This document shows, one piece after another, positions 21,474 to 31,840 of a stretch of DNA of 64,000 nucleotides. Under the pieces are notes generated by a model that saw only the letters and a program-made list of their open reading frames with translations, was not told the DNA's origin and made no database searches. Source of the stretch: Auricularia sp. M13 (taxonomy: Eukaryota; Basidiomycota; Agaricomycetes; Auriculariales; Auriculariaceae); NCBI GenBank assembly GCA_037042915.1, contig CM073196.1, positions 2,914,001 to 2,978,000 on the forward strand. The letters are read 5' to 3'. The translations under genes and the position numbers were made by a program. How positions within the stretch are numbered: position 1 is the first letter of the stretch; the number at the start of each line of letters is the position of its first letter.

Positions 21474-21818
21474 ATGAAGCTCCCGCATCGCAAGAAAGGG
21501 CAAGCTCGAAAGCGCAGGGAGAGGAGAGAGCGCTATTTGAGGTCCATTAGCTCCAACTAGGTCGGCGTTCACTAACACCGTTCAAAGGGATCATGAAGCA
21601 AACGTCGCGCGGCAGCGTGAATATGCACGTGTCCAGCGGGCAGTCCAGGACAACACCCTCCATGCAGGAGACTGCACTGAGCTCGTTGAAAGGCTGGGCA
21701 GCGTGTTCGACGACTGGCAGGAGCTCTCGTTCGACGAGCGCATGCTCATCGCAGCATTCTACATCTCCGTTAGACGCGCTGCGCTCGGCCTACCTGGTCG
21801 CGGAATTGAACGCACCGT
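21474..21818 (+). pseudogene. 5' part of host-type gene split by Gypsy element
   Basis: The gene begins MKLPHRKKGQARKRRERRER, a strongly basic start that could be a nuclear-localisation signal. A probable short intron follows (about 21,540-21,590, with a CACTAACAC branch-like site). The second exon encodes a helical stretch (ARQREYARVQRAVQ, VFDDWQELSFDERML). Coding stops at the Ty3/Gypsy LTR at 21,819 and resumes in the same frame at 27,987 (GIERT to GHPDH). The family is not recognised. Confidence 0.55.
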
Positions 21819-21910
21819 TGTGGTAGTCGTGGGTGGTCGGGACAAGTCAAGATAAGGAATCAGCCGATATACATCCGAGTCAATCTATCCTACTACTCCA
21901 GCCTGCCACA
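21819..21910 (-). repeat. Gypsy 3' LTR (92 bases)
   Basis: TGTGGTAG...CTGCCACA, identical to the copy at 27,895-27,986. At 92 bases it is very short for a Ty3/Gypsy LTR and leaves little room for a conventional U3 promoter. Confidence 0.93.
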
Positions 21911-21981
21911 GGTGCCCCCCCTGAGGAGATGCACCTCCTGGTGCATAATCGCCCCACAAACGACCTATCGCCCCACAAAAC

Positions 21982-24900
21982 CTATCCTTCCATCGATTCC
22001 GCCGTCGCCGTCCCCTGCTGCTGTCGTAGCAACCGTCGCTCCTTCTCCAGTGCCGCCTTGTAGATAGCCGTCCCACGCGCAGGCACCCACTTGCGCAGGC
22101 GCCGCCCTGAAACATAGATGTCGCCTTGCTTGTCCTGTGTGCCCCATGGCCGAACACGCCACGAGCCAAGGTAGCGCGAGACAATCGTCATCGGACCTGA
22201 CCACTTGGCCGCCAGCTTGCGCTCCGTGGACAACGTGCCGTCGAGCCGGTCGTTGTAAACCTGCACGAAGTCGCCGGCTTCGAACTTGACCTCCTCCACA
22301 CCGCGGTCGAACCTGCGCTTGCGGGCCGCGGCGTGCTCGATCGTGCGCGCGTGACCATCCGCGCGCAGGGTGTCAACAAGGGCGAGGTGCTGCTCCGCCG
22401 TCGCCTGGGTTGCCTGTTGCACCGCCGCCGCCGTAGGCGGCGGCCCCTCTGGTAGCGCCATACCAAACAGCAGTTCGCGCGGCGAGTACCCGAGCGAGGG
22501 TAGAACGCGCGAGTTCATATCCTCGATCGACTGCGCGAAGTAGTCTGGCCATTTGGTTGGCATATGCGCCGCCATCTCCGCCGAGGACATGCCCGTCTCG
22601 TCGGCCTCAAAGTCCGGCTGGCAGTAGCGCCGGAGTCTGCCCAGCAGAATGCGGTTGCAGTCCTCAATGAGGCCGTTCGCCCAGGGGGAGTACGGGGGTG
22701 TCTTCGTATACTCGATCCCGTTGGCAGCGCAGAATGAGCGGACCTCGTCGCAGTCGAAGTGTCGTCCGCCGTCGGTGCCAAAGAGCTCAGGCTTGTGGTA
22801 CTCGCCCTTGATGTGGCGCAAGCCCTCGACGGTGTACGCGCCCGATCCAGCCTTCTTCGTCGTCTTGAACCCCCAGACGAAGCGGGTGAAAATGTCGGCG
22901 AAGAGCAGGACGGTGCGGTATTTGCCCTTGCCAACCGGCATGGACAGATAATCGGCGACGATCATCTGGAACGGTCGGGCGCGTGTCAGCGGTTCAAGCA
23001 GCGAGAGCACATGCCGCGTGCCGAACGCCTTGCAAGGCGAACACTGCTGAATGGCGTCAACAACGTCTCGGCGCATATTTGGCCAGAAGTACTGTGCGCG
23101 GAGCGATTCCTCACAGACATCGCGTCCCCAATGTCCGCGGGCATGGCAGGTTGCCGCCATCGCTCGGCCTTCTTCGGCGGGTATGCACTCGACCTTGGGC
23201 GAGCGGTATGCGTGCTTCCCACCGACGCGCCATAGCTTGCCGTCCTGCACAACATAGTCGCGTGCCCGCATCCTTGCCCGCTGCGCTTGGCGTTTCGAGA
23301 GCGTGGGATCGACCTGCAGCGCTGTGAGCCACTCGACTATGTCGTGGAAGTAGCCGTCCTTCGCGAAGCGGGCGCGCAGGCGCGCGTTGTCATCGCCGAC
23401 GGACTCGACAGTGAAGAGGTCAGGTGTCGTGTCCTTTGCTTCCCAGTCAGCCACGACGTTCTCGAGGCCACCGTCCACCTCGCGGTCCGTGCAGGACATC
23501 CATTTGCGGCTCAGGCCGTCGGCCTGGTTGTCAACGCCTGGGCGGTGTCGCACGTCCACGATTTGCCGCGCAATAATCGACTCCATCCACCGGGTGTGCG
23601 TGGAGGAGAGGTCGTCGCTGTTGAGCGTGTCGCGCAGCGCCTTGCAGTCTGTGACGAGCTCGATTGGCTGTCCGAAAATCGTCTTGTCAAACTTGTCGAG
23701 TGCAAACTTCAGCGCGGCAAATTCCAACAGATAGGGCGTGTAGCGCTCCTCAGTGCGGGACGTGCGCTTCGACGCGAATGCAACTGGGAATTCACGCTCA
23801 ACTGCAGTGCCGTTCTTGTCGCGCACCTGCCAGCGTTGCGTGAGCGTTGCACCGAAGCCGACCTTGGAGCCGTCCGTGGTGACAATGAAGGGCCGGTCGT
23901 ACTGCGGCGGTTTCAGCACTGGCTCGGTGGTGAGGATCGTCTTGAGCTTGGCAAACGCGTGCCGTTCGGCCAGGCCCCATTTCCATCCGACCTGCTCGCG
24001 TGCAAGTGCGCGTTTGTACGCTCCGCGCGGCGCCGGTGAGCCCTTGGGCGCTGCTGCCCGTACATCGCGCGTGAGGTCGGTCAGCGGTCTCGCAATCTTG
24101 GCGTAGTCTTTGATGAGCGGTCTGAAATGCCCGGTCAGGCCTGTGAAGCCCAGGACCTCAAGTGCGTTCTTTCCGGCCAGTCGAGGACGGCGGCGATCTT
24201 GGATAGGTCGGGCTTGACACCTGCTGCTGACACGCGCACCCCCGCGTACGTGGCCTCCGACATGAACAGCTGGGTCTTCGCGGCCGACAGAGACAGCTTG
24301 CGCTCGCGGCAGCGGACAAAGAAGCGACGTAGCTTGGACATGAGCTCTGCGAAGTCGTCGTCCCAGAGTGCGCAGTCATCCATCCATGGCTCGACTATAT
24401 CGCCCGCGAGACCCTCGAGTGCCGTTGCGACCATTTCACAGAACGTATTCGGCGCTCCCGTGAGGCCAAAACACATGCGCGGTGTAACATATAGCCCGCG
24501 TCCCGGTACCGCAAAAGCCGTGTACCCGATGTCCTCGGGCGCAATGGCGACTGCGTTGAAGCCGGCCATGAAGTCTGCAATGCAAACCCAGCGATGCCCG
24601 GCCACGCGCTGCTGTTTAGTCTCGAGGTCCCCCATAGGGAAGCTATCTTGGCGGCTAAGACGATTGAGCGCAATAAAATTGTGGCATAGGCGCCACTTAG
24701 CTTTTGCGGGGGGATCGGATGTACCGTTTCCCCCCTGGCCAAGTAGCGCGCTTGTCTCCATGGCTGGCGTCTCCTCCCACATCGGTGGCAACCCGGCCTT
24801 AACGCACTCTTCATTCGCCCGGCGTCGCAGCTCGTCAATGGATAGCCCCGCCTTGCCCTTGTCCTTCGGCGCGAGGGTGATGGCCGACACCCACTTGGCT

Positions 24901-26405
24901 GCCGACGCAGGGATGCGCCTCACAACATCGGACGCCTCCATCTCGTCCAGGGCATCGTAGAGCCACTGTCGCTGCGGTTCCGTGAGCGGCTTCTGGTGCG
25001 CGGTCCGCGGCCCAGCCGTTCCCTCGGGTACACCGAGTTTGTGTTGAATGAAGTCAACGAGGCGGACTTCATTCAGCGACAGTGTGAAAACGTCAGCAAA
25101 TTCACGTACGAGCGCCTCGACCTGTCCGCGCTGCTCTGCGGACAGGTCCTCCCCGATCTTCACCCGTGCGAGCACCTCGCGCACACGTTCTGGGGCCATG
25201 CGCTCCTCCTGCGACATTTCCGGTGCGCGCGCAGGCCTCAGCGCCGCTTGGACCGTCAAGAGCTCGGGCAGCACCTCCGCGAGCGACGTAGTTCCTGGTA
25301 GCTGCTCTCCTGCCAGTACGGCCGCCTCGTTGTCGAAAACCGCCAAGAGCTCCTCCTCAGCCGCCAGACGCAGTGCATCTGCGCGGCGGATGCAATCCGC
25401 AAGCAGGAGGTCCTCCTGCTCACGGGCGACCCTGCGCGCCTCCCTACGTGCGCGTTTCGCCTCGCGACCACGTGGTTGGTGGGGCTCATTGACGAGCTCC
25501 ACGCTCGCAGCCTCAGCGGGCACGTCCTCGCCCGCCGATATGCGCATTCCCGTCGCCTGTGTGATGACATTGCCCAGGCAGACGCAGACAACGAAGCGGG
25601 CGTCGCTGCTGTGCGCGCAGACGTGCGCGCTGCTCGTTGGCGGCTGTGGTAGAGTCTGCTGCGCGGCCGAATGCGGTGCCTGGACTGGTCCGGGTGCTGG
25701 TGCGTCGTGTACAGCGTCACGGAGCGGGGCAGGCAGCGGTGGAGGCTGCGCGGATGGCTCGGGTTCAAGGTGTTTGGGGCGAGCTTCATTGGCGATGGTG
25801 ATCGCGCCGTCAGCTGTCCGTAGCTCGTCACTTGCAAAGTCGTGGCAGAGGCCCGCTTGCCCGAGCCAAGGCTTGCCGAGCAGCACTTCGAAACTGCCCT
25901 TGCAGTCAATGACCTCGAAGCCGCCTACTGCCCTCACCGGCCCCAGCTGCACCTCGCCAACCCACCGCCCATGAGAGCGTATGACTGTGCCATCCGCCAC
26001 GCGTGCCTTTGCCTTCGACGGGGTCAGACGTCCGAGCGCGCGATCCGCGCTCAGCCAGAATGTCAGGTCGATGACGTTTAGCATTCCACCGCCATCGACC
26101 GTGCTCTGCGCTTGGACGCGTGACGTTGTGCCGCCGAGGACAACAACGTGTTTGAACGGGGTCGTCGTATGTGAACCGTCGGACTTGATGTAGAACAGCG
26201 GAATCGGGTCCTCACACGAATACGAAAAAAGAATGTTATTCAGCTCTGGGTCGACGGTGAAGGAAAAGTTGGCATCGACTCCCCTGGCGGGGGTGCGCGC
26301 GGACGCCGACAACCCCCCAATGTTACTACGCGGTCCATCTCGGAAAGTGTGCTCCCCACGCGGGCCTCGCCAATACTTGTCCCACCACAGCTCGTCACGG
26401 GACAT
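21982..26405 (-). CDS. Gypsy pol region (PR-RT-RH-IN)
   Basis: Domain order on the minus strand: a protease-like segment near the start; reverse transcriptase with KWRLCHNFIALNRL, ADFMAGFNAVAI and a WMDD catalytic box; RNase H starting FIVTTDGSKVGFG; integrase with a zinc-binding module (CHARGHWG, CSPCKAFG), core aspartates (VADYLSM, FGTDGGRHFD) and the LIED glutamate; and a C-terminal module containing KWSGPMTIVSRYLGSW, similar to the GPY/F domain. No chromodomain is evident. WMDD in place of the common YVDD or FIDD is a family variant. Confidence 0.88.
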
Positions 26406-26443
26406 GTCTGAGCGCGTATGAGCGCGAGACGGGGTGCGCTCGA

Positions 26444-27832
26444 CTACTGCCCCGCCTCGGGCCCATTTCCCGCATTGTACTCCTCGAGAATGAGCGCGAG
26501 CTCGTCCGCTTCCTCGCCATCGTCGAACTGGTTATTGGCCGAGAAAACCTGGTATTCGTGGTCATATTCGGCGTCGAGGCTGTAGACATCGTTCACGTTG
26601 CGTTGCGCGGGTGATGGCGTGCCAGGCGTCGGTGGGTACGGCGAGGCCATGCGGACAGGCGAGAGCCGCGAGGCGAAGCGCTCACGCTTCATATCCGCGA
26701 TGCGCTGCTGCTGCACGGCCTCCGGCAGCGGCGGGTTCCTGCACTGCAATGAACCGCGGTGCGTCTCTGATAGCGGCTCTCCGCAGCGCATGCAGGTGGA
26801 CGCGCGTCGCGGCGTGCTGGTGGTGCCGCGCGGTGTGCTGGGTGTCACTGTGCGGTCCGGCGACGCGGGTGTAGGTGGCGGCGGCAGCGTTGACTGGCGA
26901 CGCGGGACGAATGGCGAGGCATGCGGGTCGAGCTGGCCTGCACGGAGTGGGCTGGCTTCGCGCGACGCGTACGGCGGCAAAGGCGACGACCTGCCGTACG
27001 TACCGCGGCCCCGCGCGGGCGGCGGGCTGATGCGCTGGATGGTGGCGCGCAGCTGGTCGAGCTCCCGCTGCTGCGCTGCAAGCAGAGACGCCTGCGCGTC
27101 AAGCGCTGACTTCTGGCTGAGCTGCGCATCGACGTCCGCCTGCTTGGCGACGATATCTGCATGGTCGAGGTCGCCGAGGTATGCGCAGAAGTCTTGCCAG
27201 TCTGCGTCCTTGTTCTTGCTGCGCCACTCGCGCAGGAGCTTGGCGACACCAGCGGGCACTTGTTCGTATGTGAATAGAATCAGGTCGGCCGCCGACGATG
27301 TCGTCTTTTTGCCGAGCAGCTCGAGCTCCTCGGCGAACTCGGAGATGCGCCAGCGGGTGTCGTCTGGACTGGCGTTCGGGATACGCACGCGCTGGTCGAG
27401 CTCGTCGCGAGTCAGCTTCTTGGCGCGGAACCGGAGGATGCGCTCCTCGTGGTCTGGCTTCGCGACCTTGGGCTTGGGCCAGCGCACATTGAAGAGCGCG
27501 ACTATCTGGTCCCAGCTCTCCTGCTGCGCCGGGGTAAGTTCCTCCCACCACTCGAGAGTGTCGCCTAGGAGGAACTTGGGGAATTGGCGGGCTTTCTGTT
27601 TTTTCTCCCCCGTTATCGTAGCGCCCACGACCTGCGGCGCCATGTATTTCTCGAATTCGTGCATCCACGTCTGGGCTGTCGTGGCCGAGTCGCCGTATAG
27701 GCTCGGCAGTTGGAAATTATTCGCTTGCATCGGTGCGTTATCGTGCGTCGTCGTCGTCGTCACTGCTCCAGTGCTCGGTGTCGGCTGCTGCCAAGCGGTA
27801 TGCGCGGTGCCGATCTGGTCGGCGGGGGTCAC
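26444..27832 (-). CDS. Gypsy gag (capsid and nucleocapsid)
   Basis: The gag region is about 460 codons. It contains a retrotransposon-gag type capsid segment (MHEFEKYM, FLLGDTLEWWEEL, QIVALFNVRW), a Gln-rich helical linker, and a proline-rich tail with one cysteine/histidine knuckle of the form CxxC...H...C (CMRCGEPLSETH). It is a fossil component of the element; ancestrally it packaged element RNA into virus-like particles. Confidence 0.85.
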   Translation of the reverse strand: MTPADQIGTAHTAWQQPTPSTGAVTTTTTHDNAPMQANNFQLPSLYGDSATTAQTWMHEFEKYMAPQVVGATITGEKKQKARQFPKFLLGDTLEWWEELTPAQQESWDQIVALFNVRWPKPKVAKPDHEERILRFRAKKLTRDELDQRVRIPNASPDDTRWRISEFAEELELLGKKTTSSAADLILFTYEQVPAGVAKLLREWRSKNKDADWQDFCAYLGDLDHADIVAKQADVDAQLSQKSALDAQASLLAAQQRELDQLRATIQRISPPPARGRGTYGRSSPLPPYASREASPLRAGQLDPHASPFVPRRQSTLPPPPTPASPDRTVTPSTPRGTTSTPRRASTCMRCGEPLSETHRGSLQCRNPPLPEAVQQQRIADMKRERFASRLSPVRMASPYPPTPGTPSPAQRNVNDVYSLDAEYDHEYQVFSANNQFDDGEEADELALILEEYNAGNGPEAGQ

Positions 27833-27894
27833 AAAACGGGTGTACGCCAGAGTGGAAGGTCGCGAGAGTCGCGAGTCTCGCGGTGATCACCACG

Positions 27895-27986
27895 TGTGGT
27901 AGTCGTGGGTGGTCGGGACAAGTCAAGATAAGGAATCAGCCGATATACATCCGAGTCAATCTATCCTACTACTCCAGCCTGCCACA
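27895..27986 (-). repeat. Gypsy 5' LTR (92 bases)
   Basis: Identical to the LTR at 21,819-21,910. It lies upstream of gag in the element's minus-strand orientation. Confidence 0.93.
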
Positions 27987-28339
27987 CCGGGCACCCCGAC
28001 CACATGCGCAACCCGCCGCGACAGCTGGTCTATCAGGTTCATCGAACGGTCCTAGCAGAGAGAGCACCGGCCCTCTGGATATTCGAACAGGCAACAGTGG
28101 ACATCTTGCTTACCGACTTGATAAATGCAGGTTGGATTGCACAGGCCAACGATGGATGTGTGTTTCTTGAAGACGGTTCGGTTGGAACAGTGGAGGATGG
28201 CGGCGAGCTTCTGCGGCTGGCGGTTCCGTGCAGTGAAGCCCGCATCCTCCTTCTGAGCAGAGCCAGGCTGCGGGGTGATACGGTCAGAGCGATCACAGCT
28301 CTAGAGCGACCTGGCGCACCATGGACGAGTGGTACATAG
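27987..28339 (+). pseudogene. 3' part of host-type gene split by Gypsy element
   Basis: This continues the gene starting at 21,474. It encodes about 117 more residues (GHPDHMRN, QATVDILLTDLINAGW, CVFLEDGSVGTVEDGGEL) and stops at 28,339. An AATAAA polyadenylation-like signal lies at 28,420-28,426. The original protein would have been about 210 residues. No domain is recognised. The short length and basic N-terminus are compatible with a small nuclear protein, which is inference only. Confidence 0.55.
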
Positions 28340-28439
28340 CAGGTTGCGAGTTACGAACAGTTGCACAGTTTGAACCAGGCGGACTGCAGCGTAGTTAGCA
28401 CCTGTGAACGAGAACAGCTAAATAAAAGCGCGCACATGT

Positions 28440-29202
28440 TGTTACGACCCATGCTCGTCCGACCCCTCTCCACCCTTCGGTCCTCTCGCCTCGCCCTTCC
28501 TTCGGTTCGAGTATATCTATTCTTCACTCGATTACCCTCGCTTCCCTTCGCTTCCATTCCCTTCCATTTCCTTTCGCCTCGCTTCCCTTCGATCCTATCG
28601 GTCTCGCTTCGCCTTCGCATCGCTCCGCTCGACCCGGATCACCTTCTAACACATTCTAGTATCTTCTTAATCATCTTCCGTCACTCCCTTTCGCTTCCTA
28701 AGCACTCTGTCATCATCCTGACTCACTCCGCTCGATATCGGATCACTCTGACTGCGATCACTGCGCATTCCTGTGTTTCGTACTTCTATTGTTGATCCGA
28801 CCGGTCTAGCAGTTACCCGAGTGTCTCCCATGTGATTCTGTGCTTTCCTATTTGTATCCTTGCCTTGCTTTGATGTACTCTAGTTCGAAAACCGACTTAG
28901 CAACGAAATAGCAACAGCCTAGCTTCGTCCCACCTCACTAGAGCCGCGCCACTCAATCCGGCCGCTCTCCTCGCTCGCCTCGCTTTCTATCGGCACCTTC
29001 GGCTCACTCTTCCTTCTATCGACGCTCGAGTACCTCGATTACCTCTCGAGCGCCCCCGTTCGCCTACTACGGGCTCCGGGGGCCATAGGTCATCTGTCGG
29101 GCCACCCGTCAAGGTTCCCCTTCCGCGCCTGGCTCCCCGTCTTAGACATCGGTCTATCGGTCGATCCGAGGCGTCCTAGTCGGTTCGGTCACGCGCTTAA
29201 CA
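28440..29202 (+). mobile_element. Solo LTR, family 1 (copy b)
   Basis: A 763-base sequence TGTTACGACCC...CGCGCTTAACA is flanked by perfect 5-base duplications CATGT (28,435-28,439 and 29,203-29,207). It matches the reverse complement of 1,787-2,547 at roughly 90 percent by eye. A CT-rich upstream half and no internal retroelement sequence fit a solo LTR. The intact duplication suggests it is not very old. Confidence 0.9.
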
Positions 29203-29473
29203 CATGTGGCGAAAACGCGGCACGGTGTTTTGAACCCGCCATAAATGTGGGCGGGTTGTTGGGAAGTCGCTGCGAGGAGGTTGGGAAAGAAGAACCTTTG
29301 GCAGATCCAACTCCACACTGTGCAACTTACTACCAATTAGTATTGACAACCTCCGTGTTCAAAGCACGGTTTTCCAAAGCCATGGCACTCACAAGACCGG
29401 TGGACCATTCCGCTTCTCTCGTAAAGTCATTCCAAATGTTCTGGGCTTAGTAAACGATGCATAGGAAGCATTG
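29203..29473. other. Spacer, no gene seen
   Basis: No supported gene. It lies between the solo LTR and the stop codon of the TET/JBP-like gene and probably includes that gene's 3' untranslated region. Confidence 0.4.
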
Positions 29474-31554
29474 CTATAGCACGTTGTCTAGCACATCACT
29501 CTCGACAACAACAGGGAAATACTCTGCCACACGAGCCGCATGAGCCCTCCCATCCCTGCCCTCCGTCGTCATCGAGTGCATGGTCGATTGCGAGAACCAA
29601 ACAACGCTGCCCCGTCCGCCCGGTCTTGAGAGCGGGACCTCCTGCGAATTTTTCTGCGTCGGCCGCTCACCCTTCTTGCACTTGACAAGGCGGATATTGA
29701 AGTGCAGAAGCAGGGCGGATGGGTAAAGGACAAACGCGCCGTGAGGGCATTGCAGTATCACACCCAACTCCCAGAGCACGATCCACGACCACTCATCCTC
29801 GCCGACCAATCCTGAGAATAGATCAGCAGCGCGCTCAACTACAGCAAGAACTGCACGAGCTGACCATCATCCCAGTAAGCAAGAAGGGCGCAGAATAACG
29901 CCGCAACATTGCGTGAGTCGGAGTGGGGGGTGGTGATGCAGCGCTCGATGCCGGCTTCGGGGGAGGGGACGTTGACGCAGCAATTCCAAAACAGACCAAA
30001 CAGAGGCCCGCATGATGCAGCACCCTGCGGGGATCGCGCGCGGTGCCATGCCGCGTTGTCCTTCATTCGCTTGGCCATGTTCAGAAAACGGCGCTCCAAT
30101 ATGTTCGTAAGAACGGCCCTGCAATCGAGCTGTCAGCGGCCAGCGTTCACAATGGACGCAACGCCCTACGTATAGCGCGACATCAGCCCATCAGGACGCA
30201 TCAGCCAGTCAACGGACGTGCGGTATTTTCTGTGAAATGCGGTTTCAAAAGGCTCCTGCAAGTCGGAAATAAGTAACGGAGGGCGGAACAGTAGTAGAAA
30301 CAGACCGAGGCATACTGTCGATGAATGCCCATGCAACCAAAGTAGTGCTGGCCACGAAGATTAGCGACGCGGTCCTTCTTCGGGATGGGACAGTGCTGGG
30401 CAAAGAGCTGGAGATCTTTCGATAGCTTGTTGATGAGGCTCTCGCCGGCTTTGATGTCCAGCACAACCTTGGAGCGGAAGGCAACGCAGTGGCCGCTACG
30501 GTCGCATATGGCAAGGTCGGCGTCGTTGGCGGCGTCGTAAGGCACTACATGCATCTCGCCCAGCATGTCGAGCAGCTGCGGTGTGCCGTAGGCTGCGCGG
30601 ATGGCATCCCGCTTCCAGTGAGGCACGCTGCCGCAGTTTCCGGACCTCGCGACGTTCAGACGCTCAAGGTCTGGCACAGGAGCGGCCGCAGCGTCATGTG
30701 CGGGTAAAATAGGGCTGAGCACGACAGTCTGCCTCGCGGCCTCGCGTCTCGCGCTCCTGGCGACGTTGATGGGCCTCTGGTTGCGCTTCTTCGCCGGCCC
30801 GGGCGCAGGAAGAGGCTCAGGGGGCGGGCGTGACGACATAGCTGCCTTTGCGGCATCGTAGACAAGCTGTGTTGGCGCAATAGGAACGGGGTAGTAGTCG
30901 AATTCATCCCGGATGGAGATGCACGGAGCCAGCTGCAAGACACGGCCGTTGGAGTCCACCATTCGTGCTTCATAGGCGACGGCAGGGGGAGCCAGCACTT
31001 TCGCGCCGTTGGTCGAAATCCTGGCTTTGGTGTTGGCGGATTTGAGCCGCTTCGAGCCCGTCGTTGAGCAGTCAGACGCGTCGTCACGCGCGTGTTTGAC
31101 CCCCGAAGACTGTGGAGCGCAGGTAGGCTGGATCGGAGGTTTTTTGACGGCAGCTGCTGCTCTTTGTTTGGCGGTTTTGGCCGCACGCGCGCATGACCGA
31201 GTGAAGTAGGGCCTTTGAACACGGTCGGGTACAGAGAGCAGGGGATCAGGATCGAGATCCTCGTCGTTGAGGCTCAAGCCAGCATGCGTAATGCGCTCGA
31301 TGATGCAGAAGTCCGGTAGTGCGACCAAGACGTCGTCAGCTCTGGTTTCGAACTTGGGCAGGCTGCAGAGCTCAGCGACCGTCACGTTGCCAGGCTGCGC
31401 AGACGTACAGCTCGTGGATAAGCTCCTCCGCTGATGCACGGGCGAGCGCAAACTCTCTAGGCGAGGCGTCTAGCTCCTGGATGCCGGAAATCATCGATTG
31501 GATATCGGATTCCTGACTATAGGGCGTAGCGGACGAAGCTGAGGCGCTCTTCAT
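29474..31554 (-). CDS. TET/JBP-like 2OG-Fe(II) dioxygenase
   Basis: A multi-exon minus-strand gene with its start ATG at 31,554 (MKSASASSATPYS). The N-terminal half is low-complexity and basic (GSKRLKSANTKAR, AKKRNQRPINVARSARREA). The catalytic half contains YGTPQLLDMLGEMHV, AICDRSGHCVAFRS, GQHYFGCMGIHRQ, then GLFWNCCVNVPSP and TTPHSDSRNVAAL. In the last of these PHSD supplies an HxD iron-binding pair (His codon near 29,923, Asp near 29,917). Later come WIVLWELGVILQCP, YPSALLLHFNI (candidate distal His near 29,703) and GRGSVVWFSQ (candidate 2-oxoglutarate-binding Arg). This order matches fungal TET/JBP-type dioxygenases, some of which oxidise 5-methylcytosine in DNA and which are expanded alongside KDZ transposons in basidiomycetes. 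Exons join across introns near 31,365-31,415, 30,120-30,215 and 29,810-29,840. Activity on DNA is inferred. Confidence 0.68.
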
Positions 31555-31840
31555 GTTAGGGGCCAGCAAGCCTAGCACATGCCCCAGAACGCGCGCAGGT
31601 TCGACCGACACAACCGATAGCCAGGCCCGGAGAGCAGCCGTCTAGCTGCGTCTGAGGTGTGTGCGGTAGTGAGGTCGGTGGACACGCGGTTTGGTCGGAC
31701 TTTAAACCGCAGCAACGTGCTCTGTTTGCTCCGCCAGAGCACCCTGCCTGGCAGCTTGCAGCCCATGCTGTTGCGTTGAATCTACCCAAAAAGATCATCC
31801 CAAGAACCTAGTGTCTCGCATTTATTAATGTTTTTCTTAT

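Larger units (their letters stand above)
21819..27986 (-). mobile_element. Ty3/Gypsy LTR retrotransposon, short LTRs
   Basis: Two identical 92-base LTRs (TGTGGTAGTC...CTGCCACA) bound a 6.17-kb element on the minus strand. The flanks are CCGT and CCGG, consistent with a 4-base target duplication with one change. A G-rich polypurine-like tract (AGGGGGGGC) lies beside the 3' LTR. Gag is followed by pol in the order protease, reverse transcriptase, RNase H, integrase, which defines Ty3/Gypsy. LTR identity indicates a very young insertion. It looks close to whole, with about one apparent interruption in pol. It is inserted in the coding sequence of a host-type gene of opposite orientation. Confidence 0.92.

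Noticed and set aside
26598-27902. 434-codon plus-strand frame
   Set aside because: Antisense shadow of the Gypsy gag; the minus strand carries recognisable capsid motifs.
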